Positions 22,896-31,672 are shown, counted from the first letter of the stretch. The stretch is 35,951 nucleotides of DNA from an uncultured Eubacteriales bacterium (GCA_900546615.1 URDJ01000029.1:1-35951), one strand, 5' to 3'. Made by a program: numbers and translations. Notes: a model not told the origin generated them from the sequence alone.

Positions 22896-23584
22896 CTGTA
22901 ATCCACCATCCCCGTAGCCGGGCCGCCGGTCCAGATGCCGTGGTCCTCGGAGAGCACCGCTTCCGTCACCATGAAGCAGCTGTTCCAGCCCTCGGAGCCC
23001 GGCTCGCCGCGCTGGTCGCACCACGTTATATCCATGTAGTAACTGCCCTCCTCGAGGCAGGCGAGGTTCCAGCCGTGCTCCTCGCCGTTCCAGCTCGCGT
23101 AGCCGCTTATGGCAGAGCAGCGCAGGTCGGCCTTCTCGCAGAGCCAGAGCATGGTGTTCGTATAGCCAAGGCAGATGGCCCGGCCCTCTATGAGCGCGCC
23201 GTAAGGCGTCTCGTTCAGGGTATCCTCGTGCACGTCGTAGTCGTACTCAGCGCAGAAGGAGAGCACGAAGCCGAGGTACTTGTATTGGTCATAGGCCGAG
23301 AGGCCCTCGGGCATGTTCTCGACGATGTAGTCGCCCACGGCGTCGAGGTACTCCAGCTCCTGCTCGGAGACCTCCATCCCGCCCCGGAAGGCGTCGGCGG
23401 CATCGAAGGGCTGCGTGACGTGCGAGAGCTCGTCCCGCCGCACGCGCTCTATCGTATCGACGGCCTTTTTGACCGCGTCTCCGAACTGCTCACGCACCCT
23501 CGCCTCCAGACTGTCCGTCTCCTGCGCCCCGCAGGCCGTCAGCAGCAGGGATATTATCACAAGCAGCGGTATAAGTTTCTTCAA
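22892..23584 (-). CDS. Transglutaminase-like lipoprotein
   Basis: A 230-residue exported lipoprotein. The signal peptide KKLIPLLVIISLLLTAC ends in a lipobox with Cys18. The transglutaminase-core triad is present: Cys in GRAICLGYTNTM, His in EEHGWN, Asp in YYMDITWCD. Many such bacterial proteins are peptidases or cell-wall modifying enzymes rather than true transglutaminases. The start is TTG 23584 with GGAGGTGG upstream, overlapping the TcdA stop as TTGA; the longer open frame upstream is a shadow of the TcdA gene. Translation is thus coupled on both sides. Confidence 0.9.
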   Translation of the reverse strand: MKKLIPLLVIISLLLTACGAQETDSLEARVREQFGDAVKKAVDTIERVRRDELSHVTQPFDAADAFRGGMEVSEQELEYLDAVGDYIVENMPEGLSAYDQYKYLGFVLSFCAEYDYDVHEDTLNETPYGALIEGRAICLGYTNTMLWLCEKADLRCSAISGYASWNGEEHGWNLACLEEGSYYMDITWCDQRGEPGSEGWNSCFMVTEAVLSEDHGIWTGGPATGMVDYR

Positions 23585-24297
23585 AGCTCCACCTCCGCTA
23601 TTTTCAGCACTATCCTCTGAGCCATGAGCAGCCCCGCCGAGGCGGGCACCCAGACCGCCGAACCGGGCACGCTCCTTCTGCCCGGCGGCGGGGCCTCGCA
23701 CTGCTCGGCCCGCCGCGCCTCCTCGGGGCTGTACACGACCTCGAGCCGCTCCATGCCCCGGCGCCTCAGCTCGCGCCGCATGACCCGCGCCAGCGGGCAG
23801 CCCCGGGTCTCCGAGATGTCGCAAACCTCCAGCCTCGAGGCGTCGAGCTTGTTGCCCGTGCCCAGCGCGGAGATGATGGGTATGTCAAACTCCCGCGCGG
23901 CCTCTATGAGGTCCAGCTTGCAGGAGACGAGGTCTATGCAGTCGGCGATATAGTCGTAGCCGCCGGGGAAGAAGCTGCCCCGGCTCGCGGCCTCGTAGCG
24001 CGCCTTGACGGGCCGGATATCCGCCGCCGGCGCGATGTCGCGCAGCCGCTCCGCCATGGCCTCTGCTTTTGGCCTGCCCACGGTGGAGCCAAGCGCGCCA
24101 AGCTGCCGGTTTATATTCGACTCGGAAAAGCTGTCCTCGTCCACTATCGTGAGTTTCCCCACGCCCGAGCGCGCCAGCGCCTCCGCGCACCACGAGCCGA
24201 CACCGCCCAGCCCGAACACGATGACCTGCGCCGCAGCGAGCCGCTCCATCGCACGCTCTCCGAGCAGCATCTCCAGCCTCTTTGTCCTCTCCTGCAC
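23581..24297 (-). CDS. tcdA: ThiF-family enzyme, tRNA threonylcarbamoyladenosine dehydratase (TcdA-like)
   Basis: A 238-residue E1-like adenylating enzyme that cyclizes t6A37 of tRNA to ct6A in known members. It has the nucleotide-binding GLGGVGSWCAEAL (about residues 28-40), the conserved D-x-x-x-x-x-S-N-I-N-R-Q segment, DCIDLVSCKLDLI, and the TcdA-type GDISKT-like stretch SETRGCPLARVMRRELRRRG. The start is GTG 24297 with GGAGG close upstream; the longer frame runs through the terminator at 24314. The annotation as TcdA rather than another ThiF relative rests on these family motifs. Confidence 0.92.
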   Translation of the reverse strand: MQERTKRLEMLLGERAMERLAAAQVIVFGLGGVGSWCAEALARSGVGKLTIVDEDSFSESNINRQLGALGSTVGRPKAEAMAERLRDIAPAADIRPVKARYEAASRGSFFPGGYDYIADCIDLVSCKLDLIEAAREFDIPIISALGTGNKLDASRLEVCDISETRGCPLARVMRRELRRRGMERLEVVYSPEEARRAEQCEAPPPGRRSVPGSAVWVPASAGLLMAQRIVLKIAEVEL

Positions 24298-24313
24298 GCT
24301 CGCGCCTCCTTTT

Positions 24314-24340
24314 AAAAAGAGGCGACCCGAAGGCCGCCTC
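24314..24340 (-). terminator. Terminator after the foldase gene
   Basis: On the minus strand GAGGCG and CGCCTC (24340-24335 and 24324-24319) with extra inner pairs, followed by five T. It lies between the foldase stop and the TcdA start, so the TcdA chain gets only read-through or its own promoter. Confidence 0.8.
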
Positions 24341-24361
24341 ATCTGCTTTTGATTTGTTGCG

Positions 24362-26020
24362 TCACACCTTCGCAAACCAGTTCACGAAGCTGTTCACATT
24401 CGCCGTATAAGTGGCGACCAGCTCATCGCGCCAGGTGTTGTAGTCCGGCTGGCGCAGGCCCTCTACGCTGCCGATGCCGTAGTCGGCCAGGCAGTTGTGA
24501 TAGCTCATCTCGTCCGTGCCAACAAAGTAGATGAGGTGCCAGCCGGTGTAGCTGCCCTCGTTGAGCACGACCGTCGTGTCGCCAGGCTTCGTGTCGGGGT
24601 CGAAGATGAAGTCGTTCACCACATCCACCATGCTGTTCTTGCCCACGTGCTCATACAGGCCGCCGTTCGTGTTCGAGCCGCTGTCTTCGCTGTTCGCGTT
24701 CGCCAGCTCGGCGAAGCTCTCCTCGGTCGCGTCGCCGTTCTTCCACTCGTCGTAGATCTCGTTGATCGCGTCCTCAGCAAGGCCCAGCTCCTCGGCGCTG
24801 TACTCGCCGTCGTCATTCTCATCGTCCGCATTTATCAGGATGTGCCTGAAGCTCACGGCATTGTAGTCGCTGTTGTCGCTGCGGCCGCCGTAGTACACCA
24901 CGTAGTAGCCGCTGCCCTCGGACTCGATGACGGTCATATCGCCCTCGGCCCTCGCCGCGTCGACCACCCACTCGGACACCGGGTCCGCCACATAGCTCAC
25001 GCTGTACACGCCGAGAGTGTTCTCGTACTCGGTGGCGGAAGCGTCCTCGCCCATGACCTCCGTCACGGCCTCGGCAAAGCTCATGGCCTGCTGCTCCAGG
25101 CCGTTCTCAGCGGCTTCCAGTATACGCTCGGCGGTCTCTTTCGCCTCGGCCATGGTCTCGTCGGTCACGGCCTCGGTGGTTTCCTCGGTCTCCTCGCCGG
25201 TCTCCTCGTCCGTTACGGTCTCAGTTGTCTCTACCTTCTCGGCCGAAACCAGATAGTAGCTGAACGTGAAGGCGTCCAGCTCGTCCGCGTGCTCGTCGTA
25301 GTAGGCGTCAAGCTCTTCCTGGGTGTACTCGAAGGAGTCGAACTTCTCCTGCGCATAGCCGGACGCGATATAGCCCATCCTCATGAGCTCGCTCACGGAC
25401 TCGACCGAGTTGCCCTTGCCGTAGTAGAAGGACACGAAAGCCTCAGCATCGCTCAGCCCGTACATCGTGGCAGCGCTGTCAAAGCTCGCGACGGCCTCGT
25501 CCAGCTCAGTCTGCTGTTCCTCGGTAAGCTCGTAGCCCGCCTTTACCGCCTCATCATAGAGCGCGGTGACCTCGACCATGTTCTGCAGGGCCACGGCCTT
25601 GAAATAATCCTTCCAGCTCGAATTCTCATCCACGCCCTCGGGCACGGTGCCGCCCATCATAGTGATGTAGGTCGAATTGAAGGCCTGATCGTCCAGGTCC
25701 TGGCTGGAATCAAAGAACAGGCTCAGATAATCGCCGTAGTTGTTGGCAAAGCTCGAGTACGCGCTGGTATAATAATACTGGAAATCAGCGTTCGTATACT
25801 CATGGTCCCCTATCGTGACGGCCGTCGTCCCGCTGTAAAACAGGTTCGTGTTCAGCAGTATGACGACAACGGCGAACACGACTATGATGGCGCCGACTAT
25901 CCCCCAGCGGGTGCGCTCCTTTTTGGCCTTTATCGCCGCCTCGCGCTCTGCTAAAGTGCGCTTGTCGGTGCCTTCCATGCGCTCAGTCTGGCGTCTCTTC
26001 TTGTCCTGCGATGCGCTCAT
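24362..26020 (-). CDS. Membrane-anchored peptidyl-prolyl isomerase / PrsA-SurA-like foldase
   Basis: A 552-residue extracytoplasmic folding factor. A basic cytosolic N-terminus (residues 1-37), one membrane helix (about 38-60, GIVGAIIVVFAVVVILLNTN), a SurA-like helical region, and a C-terminal parvulin-type rotamase domain starting near VSFRHILINADDEND. A Glu/Thr-rich low-complexity stretch (about residues 258-290, ETTETVTDEETGEETEETTE) interrupts the middle. Unlike PrsA it has no lipobox. ATG 26020 has AAAGGA nine bases upstream. It has its own promoter and terminator. Confidence 0.88.
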   Translation of the reverse strand: MSASQDKKRRQTERMEGTDKRTLAEREAAIKAKKERTRWGIVGAIIVVFAVVVILLNTNLFYSGTTAVTIGDHEYTNADFQYYYTSAYSSFANNYGDYLSLFFDSSQDLDDQAFNSTYITMMGGTVPEGVDENSSWKDYFKAVALQNMVEVTALYDEAVKAGYELTEEQQTELDEAVASFDSAATMYGLSDAEAFVSFYYGKGNSVESVSELMRMGYIASGYAQEKFDSFEYTQEELDAYYDEHADELDAFTFSYYLVSAEKVETTETVTDEETGEETEETTEAVTDETMAEAKETAERILEAAENGLEQQAMSFAEAVTEVMGEDASATEYENTLGVYSVSYVADPVSEWVVDAARAEGDMTVIESEGSGYYVVYYGGRSDNSDYNAVSFRHILINADDENDDGEYSAEELGLAEDAINEIYDEWKNGDATEESFAELANANSEDSGSNTNGGLYEHVGKNSMVDVVNDFIFDPDTKPGDTTVVLNEGSYTGWHLIYFVGTDEMSYHNCLADYGIGSVEGLRQPDYNTWRDELVATYTANVNSFVNWFAKV

Positions 26021-26072
26021 TGGTGCTTCATCCTTTACATTATAAAAATACCTGCAATCAGATAGCCATAGC

Positions 26073-26101
26073 ATTATAACTCAATCGTCCCCGCCTTTCA
26101 A
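26073..26101 (-). promoter_or_regulatory. Promoter of the foldase gene
   Basis: On the minus strand TTGAAA (26101-26096), 17 bases, TATAAT (26078-26073). Confidence 0.85.
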
Positions 26102-26137
26102 GACAAATTTGTAAACAGTTCCCGGTTTTTTCCCCGC

Positions 26138-26166
26138 TTGTGAAATCGTGCTAGACGTGTTACAAT
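26138..26166 (+). promoter_or_regulatory. Promoter of the NYN-domain gene
   Basis: TTGTGA (26138-26143), 17 bases, TACAAT (26161-26166), 36 bases before the start codon. Confidence 0.7.
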
Positions 26167-26202
26167 GTGTTTTACGGCTATTATTTGGAAAGACGTGATT
26201 GA

Positions 26203-27048
26203 ATGACAATAGAAAACCTGCGCCTCGCCGTGCTCATCGACGGGGACAACGCTCCGAGGGACTGCCTCAAGAGCATAATGGAGGAGATCGCCATCTACGG
26301 CACTCCGATGATAAAGCGTATCTACGGCGACTGGGCGAGCCACGGCCTTGCAAGCTGGAAGGACAGCCTGCTCGAAAACGCCGTCACGCCGAAGCAGCAG
26401 TTCGCCTACACCACCGGCAAGAACGCTACCGACTCCGCCATGATAATCGACGCCATGGACATACTCTACACCGGCAAGACCGACGGCTTTGTGCTCGTGT
26501 CCTCGGACTCGGACTTCACGCCGCTGGCCATACGCCTGCGCGAGAGCGGCATGTACGTCATCGGCATAGGGGAGGAGAAGACGCCCAAGGCCTTTGTCCA
26601 GGCCTGCGACAAGTTTATACGCATCGAGGTCATCCGCGACCGCTACAAGAAGACCGAGAAGGCCGCAAAGGCCCCCGCAAAGACCGCAGCGAAGAAGACC
26701 GCGGCGCAGTCGAAGGCGGAGAAGACTGCGGAGAAGGCCGCGGCCTCGACAGTGAAGGCCTCGACAAAGAAGGCCGCGGCGGAGGAGAAAAAGCCCGCCG
26801 TGCCCGACGGCGTCATCGACCTCATCGCCGACTCTGTCGCCGACCTTGCGGATGATGACGGCTACATCGACCTGTCGAACCTCGGCAACCTCATCATAAA
26901 AAAGCAGCCGGACTTCGACCCGCGCACCTATGGCTTCGGCAAGCTCTCCACCATGCTCAAGAACCTGCCGCGCTTCGAGGTGCAGGTGCGCACGACCTCC
27001 GACCCCAACGTGCGGCCCATCTATATCCGCGACCTGGAGGCACAATGA
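26203..27048 (+). CDS. NYN-domain nuclease with C-terminal OST-HTH/LOTUS domain (LabA-like)
   Basis: A 281-residue predicted RNA-acting protein. Residues about 5-145 form a PIN-like NYN domain with the acidic metal-site residues in VLIDGDNAP, ATDSAMIIDAMD and SSDSDFTPLA. A Lys/Ala-rich linker of about 50 residues follows (about 147-200), then an OST-HTH/LOTUS-type domain (from VIDLIADSVADL to RPIYIRDLE) that binds RNA in other proteins. NYN-LOTUS proteins are widespread in bacteria with mostly unknown targets. The next gene overlaps its stop as ATGA. Confidence 0.9.
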   Translation: MTIENLRLAVLIDGDNAPRDCLKSIMEEIAIYGTPMIKRIYGDWASHGLASWKDSLLENAVTPKQQFAYTTGKNATDSAMIIDAMDILYTGKTDGFVLVSSDSDFTPLAIRLRESGMYVIGIGEEKTPKAFVQACDKFIRIEVIRDRYKKTEKAAKAPAKTAAKKTAAQSKAEKTAEKAAASTVKASTKKAAAEEKKPAVPDGVIDLIADSVADLADDDGYIDLSNLGNLIIKKQPDFDPRTYGFGKLSTMLKNLPRFEVQVRTTSDPNVRPIYIRDLEAQ

Positions 27049-27887
27049 CGAGACGCAAACTCATCGTCCGGCTCGTCCTCCTCGTTCTCGCCGCACTAGT
27101 CGCGGCCTGCATCCTGCTCTCAAAGTACGGTCTGGAGGTCACAAGGCTTAAGCTCGGTTTCGAGGAGCTGCCGGCGGGCTTCGACGGCTTTCGCATCGTC
27201 CAGCTCAGCGACCTGCACGGCTCGCGCTTCGGGGAGAACAACGCCCGGCTCCTGGAGGCGGTCGCCGCCGAAGGCCCGGACATCATAGTCCTCACCGGGG
27301 ATTTCCTCGACGAGGGCGAGACCGAGCGCGAGCTGCCCGAGCTTGAGGCGCTTGTGAGGGAGCTTTCCGCCATAGCGCCCGTATACTTTGTGAGCGGCAA
27401 CCATGACTGGGCCTCCGGCGAGGCTTACACGCTCTTTGAAACGCTGGAGGCAGCCGGAGCGGTCTGCCTGAGGAACGAGCACCTGCGCCTGGAGCGCGGG
27501 GGCGACAGCATCGTTCTCGCGGGCGTGGACGACCCGAACGGGCCGGCGGAAATGGCAGAGCCGGACGAGTTTGTGGCATCCCTGCGGCAGGAGGCGCCGG
27601 ACAGTTTCGTTCTCCTGCTGGCGCACCGCGCCTACTGGGCCGAGCGCTATCCCGAGCTGGACGTGGACCTCATCCTCTGCGGCCACACCCACGGCGGTAT
27701 CGTGCGCCTGCCCTTTGTCGGCGGACTTGCCGCCTCGAACATGGGCCTGTTTCCAGAGTACGACGCGGGGCTTTTCGAGCTGCCCTCGTATACGCTTTTC
27801 ATCTCGCGCGGGCTGGGCAACTCCGTGCCCCTGCCGAGATTCCTCAACACTCCCGAGGTCGTATCCATAGAGCTCAAGTGCACATAA
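27045..27887 (+). CDS. Membrane-anchored metallophosphoesterase (YkuE-like)
   Basis: A 280-residue calcineurin-like phosphoesterase with an N-terminal membrane helix (residues about 8-25). The two-metal site is complete: DLHG, GDFLD, GNHDW, a histidine in LLLAHRAYW, and GHTHGG. Relatives act on cell-envelope lipids such as UDP-diacylglucosamine-type substrates, but the substrate here is not shown. It overlaps the NYN gene by ATGA, so the two form an operon, and ends at a bidirectional hairpin. Confidence 0.93.
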   Translation: MTRRKLIVRLVLLVLAALVAACILLSKYGLEVTRLKLGFEELPAGFDGFRIVQLSDLHGSRFGENNARLLEAVAAEGPDIIVLTGDFLDEGETERELPELEALVRELSAIAPVYFVSGNHDWASGEAYTLFETLEAAGAVCLRNEHLRLERGGDSIVLAGVDDPNGPAEMAEPDEFVASLRQEAPDSFVLLLAHRAYWAERYPELDVDLILCGHTHGGIVRLPFVGGLAASNMGLFPEYDAGLFELPSYTLFISRGLGNSVPLPRFLNTPEVVSIELKCT

Positions 27888-27890
27888 GGA

Positions 27891-27930
27891 AACGCTGTCT
27901 TCATCGATTTCGACGAAGACAGCGTTCTTT
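27891..27930. terminator. Bidirectional terminator hairpin
   Basis: AACGCTGTCTTC (27891-27902) pairs perfectly with GAAGACAGCGTT (27915-27926), followed by CTTT. It separates the phosphoesterase from the convergent XRE gene. Confidence 0.85.
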
Positions 27931-28303
27931 ATTCCCGTTCGACTTCCCTCAGCAGCTCCTCCGGCTCGGCGCCGAGGAGCTTCGCCAGCGCAAGCAGGTT
28001 CGTTGTGCTCGGGTCGGACGCGCCGCTCTCCCACTTCGATACGGCCTGCCGGCTCACCCCGAGCGCCTCCGCCACGAACTCCTGAGTCATCCTGCACTCG
28101 GTCCTGCGCCTTTTTATCACCTCACCGAGTGTCCGTGCCTTCTCCTGCTTCTCCCGGCGCACCGGCTCCGACTTCAGATACTTCCTGAGCGCCCTTATGA
28201 GCAGAAATACCACATATGCTATTACCAGATACGGGATTACCGCCAGCACCACGTATATCAGGCCGGCCGCCCACGAGGTGTTCGCCGCCGCTGTAAGAAG
28301 CAT
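27929..28303 (-). CDS. Membrane-tethered XRE-family regulator
   Basis: A 124-residue protein with an unusual order: a membrane helix at about residues 13-37 (LIYVVLAVIPYLVIAYVVFLLI), a basic linker, then a C-terminal Cro/CI helix-turn-helix (MTQEFVAEALGVSRQAVSKWESG). ATG 28303 has GGAGG eight bases upstream. It lies downstream of the ABC transporter genes on the same strand with a 96-base gap, and could sense membrane state or the transporter. Function unknown. Confidence 0.88.
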   Translation of the reverse strand: MLLTAAANTSWAAGLIYVVLAVIPYLVIAYVVFLLIRALRKYLKSEPVRREKQEKARTLGEVIKRRRTECRMTQEFVAEALGVSRQAVSKWESGASDPSTTNLLALAKLLGAEPEELLREVERE

Positions 28304-28399
28304 ATCACCAGCCTCCTTTCCGACGCCAGTATAACCAGGCGACGGCGGTTGCTCCACCAATTATCGCGCAACTTTGAGGAGTGCACGCAGTTTTTGCCC

Positions 28400-29218
28400 C
28401 TATTCCAGCTCCAGCCTCCTGCCCAGCATCCGTGCCGTCACCCAATACAGCACCACACAGTACGCCGCGTTCAGAGCGATGCCCCCTATCAGCAGCGCGT
28501 GTCCGAACTGTGCCAGCGCCCTCAGGTCCAGCACCGACACGAAGCCGCGCAGCCTGTAGCCAGTTGCCACCGCCAGCAGCATGGTCAGCAGCTGAGACAG
28601 AATGCACAGGACCATAAACACCCCGGCAGATGCCAGCAGCCTGTTGCGCGAAAAGCTGTGCCCTATCGTCAGAGAGGCATAAAACAGCAGGCAGGACGAG
28701 AACGAACCCAGCAAAAGCAGCACTATGAACTCCAGCAATACGCTCAAAAGCTCATGCGCCCCTATGCCGTAGGCCGCGCTCAGCCGCTCAATCAGCGTTT
28801 TCAGCTCGGAGAGAACCTGTGCCCAGACCTCCGCCCTGAACGCCACAGCGAACACGCAGCCGTAGATGCACACACTCGTCACCGTGAACCAGCACACCGC
28901 AGCTATCAGTTTTGACCAGATAAGACCGTGCACGCTCACCGGCAGGCTGTGCATCAGATAGCCCTCCGCGCACAGCAGATTCTTATAAAACCGGTATATA
29001 ACCACAACCACCGTGACAGCGGCAAGCGCCATGACGCTCAGAAAAAACAGCACGACGAAAATGGCTGCGAATACCGAGGCCACCCTGCCCGTGTAGCCCG
29101 ACATGAGCGCCCGTATGCTCAGGCTCGCCGCCACGCTCATCACGAACAGCAGAGCCAAAAGCGGCAGGAGATACCTTGCCGTCGCCGCAAACTCGTATTT
29201 CAGCAGCTTCCTCAGCAT
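28400..29218 (-). CDS. ABC transporter permease
   Basis: A 272-residue membrane protein of about six helices starting LRKLLKYEFAATARYLLPL, the common opening of ABC-2-type permeases in Clostridia; YLMHSLPVSVHGLIWSKL is the typical cytosolic segment between helices 2 and 3. The start overlaps the ATPase stop by seven bases and has GGGAGGTG upstream. Together they form an export-type transporter of unknown substrate, possibly an antimicrobial peptide or lipid. Confidence 0.88.
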   Translation of the reverse strand: MLRKLLKYEFAATARYLLPLLALLFVMSVAASLSIRALMSGYTGRVASVFAAIFVVLFFLSVMALAAVTVVVVIYRFYKNLLCAEGYLMHSLPVSVHGLIWSKLIAAVCWFTVTSVCIYGCVFAVAFRAEVWAQVLSELKTLIERLSAAYGIGAHELLSVLLEFIVLLLLGSFSSCLLFYASLTIGHSFSRNRLLASAGVFMVLCILSQLLTMLLAVATGYRLRGFVSVLDLRALAQFGHALLIGGIALNAAYCVVLYWVTARMLGRRLELE

Positions 29219-29907
29219 CTGAACACCTCCCTGAAAAGGCCGTCGATGCTCATGCCTCGCTCACGCCGCAGAGCCTCTGCCTCGCCCGAGAGGACGACCC
29301 TGCCGTCGCCAAGAAAAAGCACGTCGTCCAGCATATCCTCCACATCCGCTATTATGTGCGTGGATATCACCAGTGCCGAGCCGTCCGAACGGCCCGACAT
29401 GATGGTCTCAAGTATATAGTCCCTCGAGGCCGGGTCGACGCCCCCGAAGGGCTCGTCCAGCAGATACAGCTTCGCCCGCCGGCTCATGCAGAGGACGAGC
29501 TGCGTCTTCTGCCTCATGCCCTTAGAGAGCTGCCTTACCCGACGTCCCTCGTCTATGCCCAGCCGCGCGAGCTGCTCGCGCGCCCGGATGCTGTCAAAAT
29601 CCCGGTAGAAGTCGGCGTAGAACTTCACCAGGCCGCCCACGCGCATCCACTCGGGCAGGCTCATACGCTCCGGCATGTATGACACCAGTGCCTTCGACCC
29701 TGCGCCGGGCCTCAGCCCGCAGATGGACACGCTCCCGCCCGCAGGCTGCACAAGGCCGTTTATTATCTTGATGAGCGTCGTCTTGCCGCTTCCGTTGGGG
29801 CCGAGCAGCCCGAGCACCCGGCCTTCACAGACCGAAAATGTCAGCCCCTCGAGCGCGAACCCCGAGCTGTAGCCCTTGTAAAGTCCGTTGCATTCCAATA
29901 CAGCCAT
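29212..29907 (-). CDS. ABC transporter ATP-binding protein
   Basis: A 231-residue ATPase. Walker A GPNGSGKTT (about residue 36), a degenerate signature QLSKGMRQK, Walker B LYLLDEPFGGVD and H-loop STHI. The LSKGM form is usual in export-type Nat/Ccm-like ATPases paired with ABC-2 permeases. The start is ATG 29907 with AGGAGG eight bases upstream; an in-frame ATG at 29931 lacks a ribosome site. First gene of the pair. Confidence 0.93.
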   Translation of the reverse strand: MAVLECNGLYKGYSSGFALEGLTFSVCEGRVLGLLGPNGSGKTTLIKIINGLVQPAGGSVSICGLRPGAGSKALVSYMPERMSLPEWMRVGGLVKFYADFYRDFDSIRAREQLARLGIDEGRRVRQLSKGMRQKTQLVLCMSRRAKLYLLDEPFGGVDPASRDYILETIMSGRSDGSALVISTHIIADVEDMLDDVLFLGDGRVVLSGEAEALRRERGMSIDGLFREVFRC

Positions 29908-30013
29908 TGGCCCGGCCTCCTTCTTCTCCATCAGGAGCTGTCTCCTTATTCAAAGATACCATTCTGTTCGGACGCGTGTCAACCGCTAACTGTTCCCGAC
30001 GGCATACGCAAAG

Positions 30014-30044
30014 ACCTCCCGCCTCGGCTCGAGAGGCGGGAGGT
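30014..30044 (-). terminator. Terminator hairpin after putP
   Basis: Perfect 12-pair stem ACCTCCCGCCTC/GAGGCGGGAGGT with a 7-base loop, 24 bases beyond the putP stop. The T-run on the minus strand is short (CTTT). Confidence 0.75.
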
Positions 30045-30067
30045 CGCTTTCCACTTTATATTATGTA

Positions 30068-31519
30068 TCAGTCCGTCATGTTCACGGCTGTGTCGTAGAG
30101 CTTTTCCACCTCCGCGCTCGGAGCCTTGCCCGCGGCGGTGGCCACGATTGCCGCGATAAGGCCTGCAAAGAAGCCGGGGATTATCTCGTACACGCCCGTG
30201 CCCTTCAGGAACACAAGCCACGCCACGTCTACAACAGCGCCGACCACGATACCTGCGACTGCGCCGCCGAAGGTGAACTTTCTCCAGAACAGCGACAGCA
30301 GGATTACCGGGCCGAAGGCCGCGCCGAACACACCCCAGGCGTTTTCGACAAGCCCCATTATCGTGCCGCTCTCCGGGTTCGCTGCGATGGCCAGAGCAAT
30401 GAGCGATATCACAACGACCACTATGCGGCCCGCCCAAAGCATCTCTTTGTCGCCTGCGTTCTTCCTGAATACCGGCTTATACACGTCGCTCGCAAATGCT
30501 GAGGCCGAGGCCAGCAGCTGCGAGTCGCAGGTGCTCATCGCCGCCGCCAGGATTGCCGAGAGAAGTATGCCGCTCACCACTGCCGGGAAGATCGTCCGCA
30601 CCATCGTGATGAACACCACCGACGAATCCTCGATCTCACCCAGGAACATACGTCCGATGAGGCCCGAGCCGACGGAGAAAATCAGGATGATGAAGGTCCA
30701 GCTGATGCCGATGACGCTCGACTTGCGCAGGTCCTTGTTCGACCTTATCGACATGAACCTTATTATAATGTGCGGCATACCGAAGTAACCGAGGCCCCAG
30801 CCCAGGCCGGACACTATGTCGCTCCAGCTCGTGAAGGCGTCCCAGTAGCCCTCCACCGCCGGGGCGCTTCCAGCCACAGCGCCGCCGTTCTTTACCAGCG
30901 TCAGCGCAAAGATGGGCGCAATAAGCAGCGCAGCCAGCATCAGCAGGCCCTGGAAAAAGTCCGTCCAGCACACCGCGTTGAAGCCGCCCAGGAAGGTATA
31001 CGATATGATGATGAACGCCGCCAGATACATCGCTGTCGTCTCGTTGATGCCTATGACCGTGCTGAACAGCGTGCCGCAGGCTTTGATGCTCGACGCCGCG
31101 TATATCGTATACGCCACAAGGAATATTATCGCGCAGATTATTTGCAGGAACTTGCTCTTGGACAGGAACCTGTTCGTCAGATACTGCGGTATCGTTATCG
31201 AATCGCCCGCCGCTATCGAAAACTTTCTGAGCCTGGGCGCCTCGAATATCCACGAGAGCGCATAGCCTATCGCAAGACCCACCGCTATCCATATCTGACC
31301 CATGCCCAGCGCATACACCGACGCGGGCAGGCCCATCAGCACCCACGCGCTCATATCCGACGCGCCCGCAGACAGCGCCGATACCCATGGACCCATCTGA
31401 CGGCCGCCGAGGAAATAGTCCTTCTCATTGTTGTCCTTGCTCTTGGCAAAGAAGTATATGCCTATGCCGACCATGAACACAAAATAAATTACAAACACTA
31501 CAAGCTCAGTTACGTTCAT
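30068..31519 (-). CDS. putP: Sodium/proline symporter (PutP-like)
   Basis: A 483-residue sodium:solute symporter with about 13 helices. The PutP signature SALSAGASDMSAWVLMGLP (about residues 45-63), containing the Na+ site in helix 2, is present, and the helix 8-9 SSF signature region with GGFNAVCWTDFFQG is visible. It imports proline with Na+. ATG 31519 was chosen because GGGG and GAGGG lie just upstream; 13 codons further upstream have no ribosome site. It is transcribed divergently from the LysR gene. Confidence 0.94.
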   Translation of the reverse strand: MNVTELVVFVIYFVFMVGIGIYFFAKSKDNNEKDYFLGGRQMGPWVSALSAGASDMSAWVLMGLPASVYALGMGQIWIAVGLAIGYALSWIFEAPRLRKFSIAAGDSITIPQYLTNRFLSKSKFLQIICAIIFLVAYTIYAASSIKACGTLFSTVIGINETTAMYLAAFIIISYTFLGGFNAVCWTDFFQGLLMLAALLIAPIFALTLVKNGGAVAGSAPAVEGYWDAFTSWSDIVSGLGWGLGYFGMPHIIIRFMSIRSNKDLRKSSVIGISWTFIILIFSVGSGLIGRMFLGEIEDSSVVFITMVRTIFPAVVSGILLSAILAAAMSTCDSQLLASASAFASDVYKPVFRKNAGDKEMLWAGRIVVVVISLIALAIAANPESGTIMGLVENAWGVFGAAFGPVILLSLFWRKFTFGGAVAGIVVGAVVDVAWLVFLKGTGVYEIIPGFFAGLIAAIVATAAGKAPSAEVEKLYDTAVNMTD

Positions 31520-31583
31520 CCCTCTACCCCACACATGAAAAAAATTAATACATCCCATGAGCTTTACAAATGGATGCTTTTGA

Positions 31584-31612
31584 ATTATAATCTTGCCGAT
31601 TCAAAATGGCAA
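31584..31612 (-). promoter_or_regulatory. Promoter of putP
   Basis: On the minus strand TTGCCA (31612-31607), 17 bases, TATAAT (31589-31584). Confidence 0.75.
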
Positions 31613-31672
31613 GAGCCGTGCCGGGCTTTTTGGCTCCGCAGAGGGCTTTTTTGAGCGCTTGCATTAATTTTC

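Noticed and set aside
24497..25954. 485-codon plus-strand frame opposite the foldase
   Set aside because: Val/Leu/His-rich antisense artefact of a GC-rich gene with a clear protein, promoter and terminator on the minus strand.
28305..28399. Small ORF between the ABC permease and the XRE gene
   Set aside because: The frame is mostly a shadow of the permease and has no independent start with a ribosome site.
31612..31652. Riboswitch in the putP-LysR intergenic region
   Set aside because: Small pairings with U-runs exist, but they do not match any riboswitch consensus I know and are only about 40 bases.
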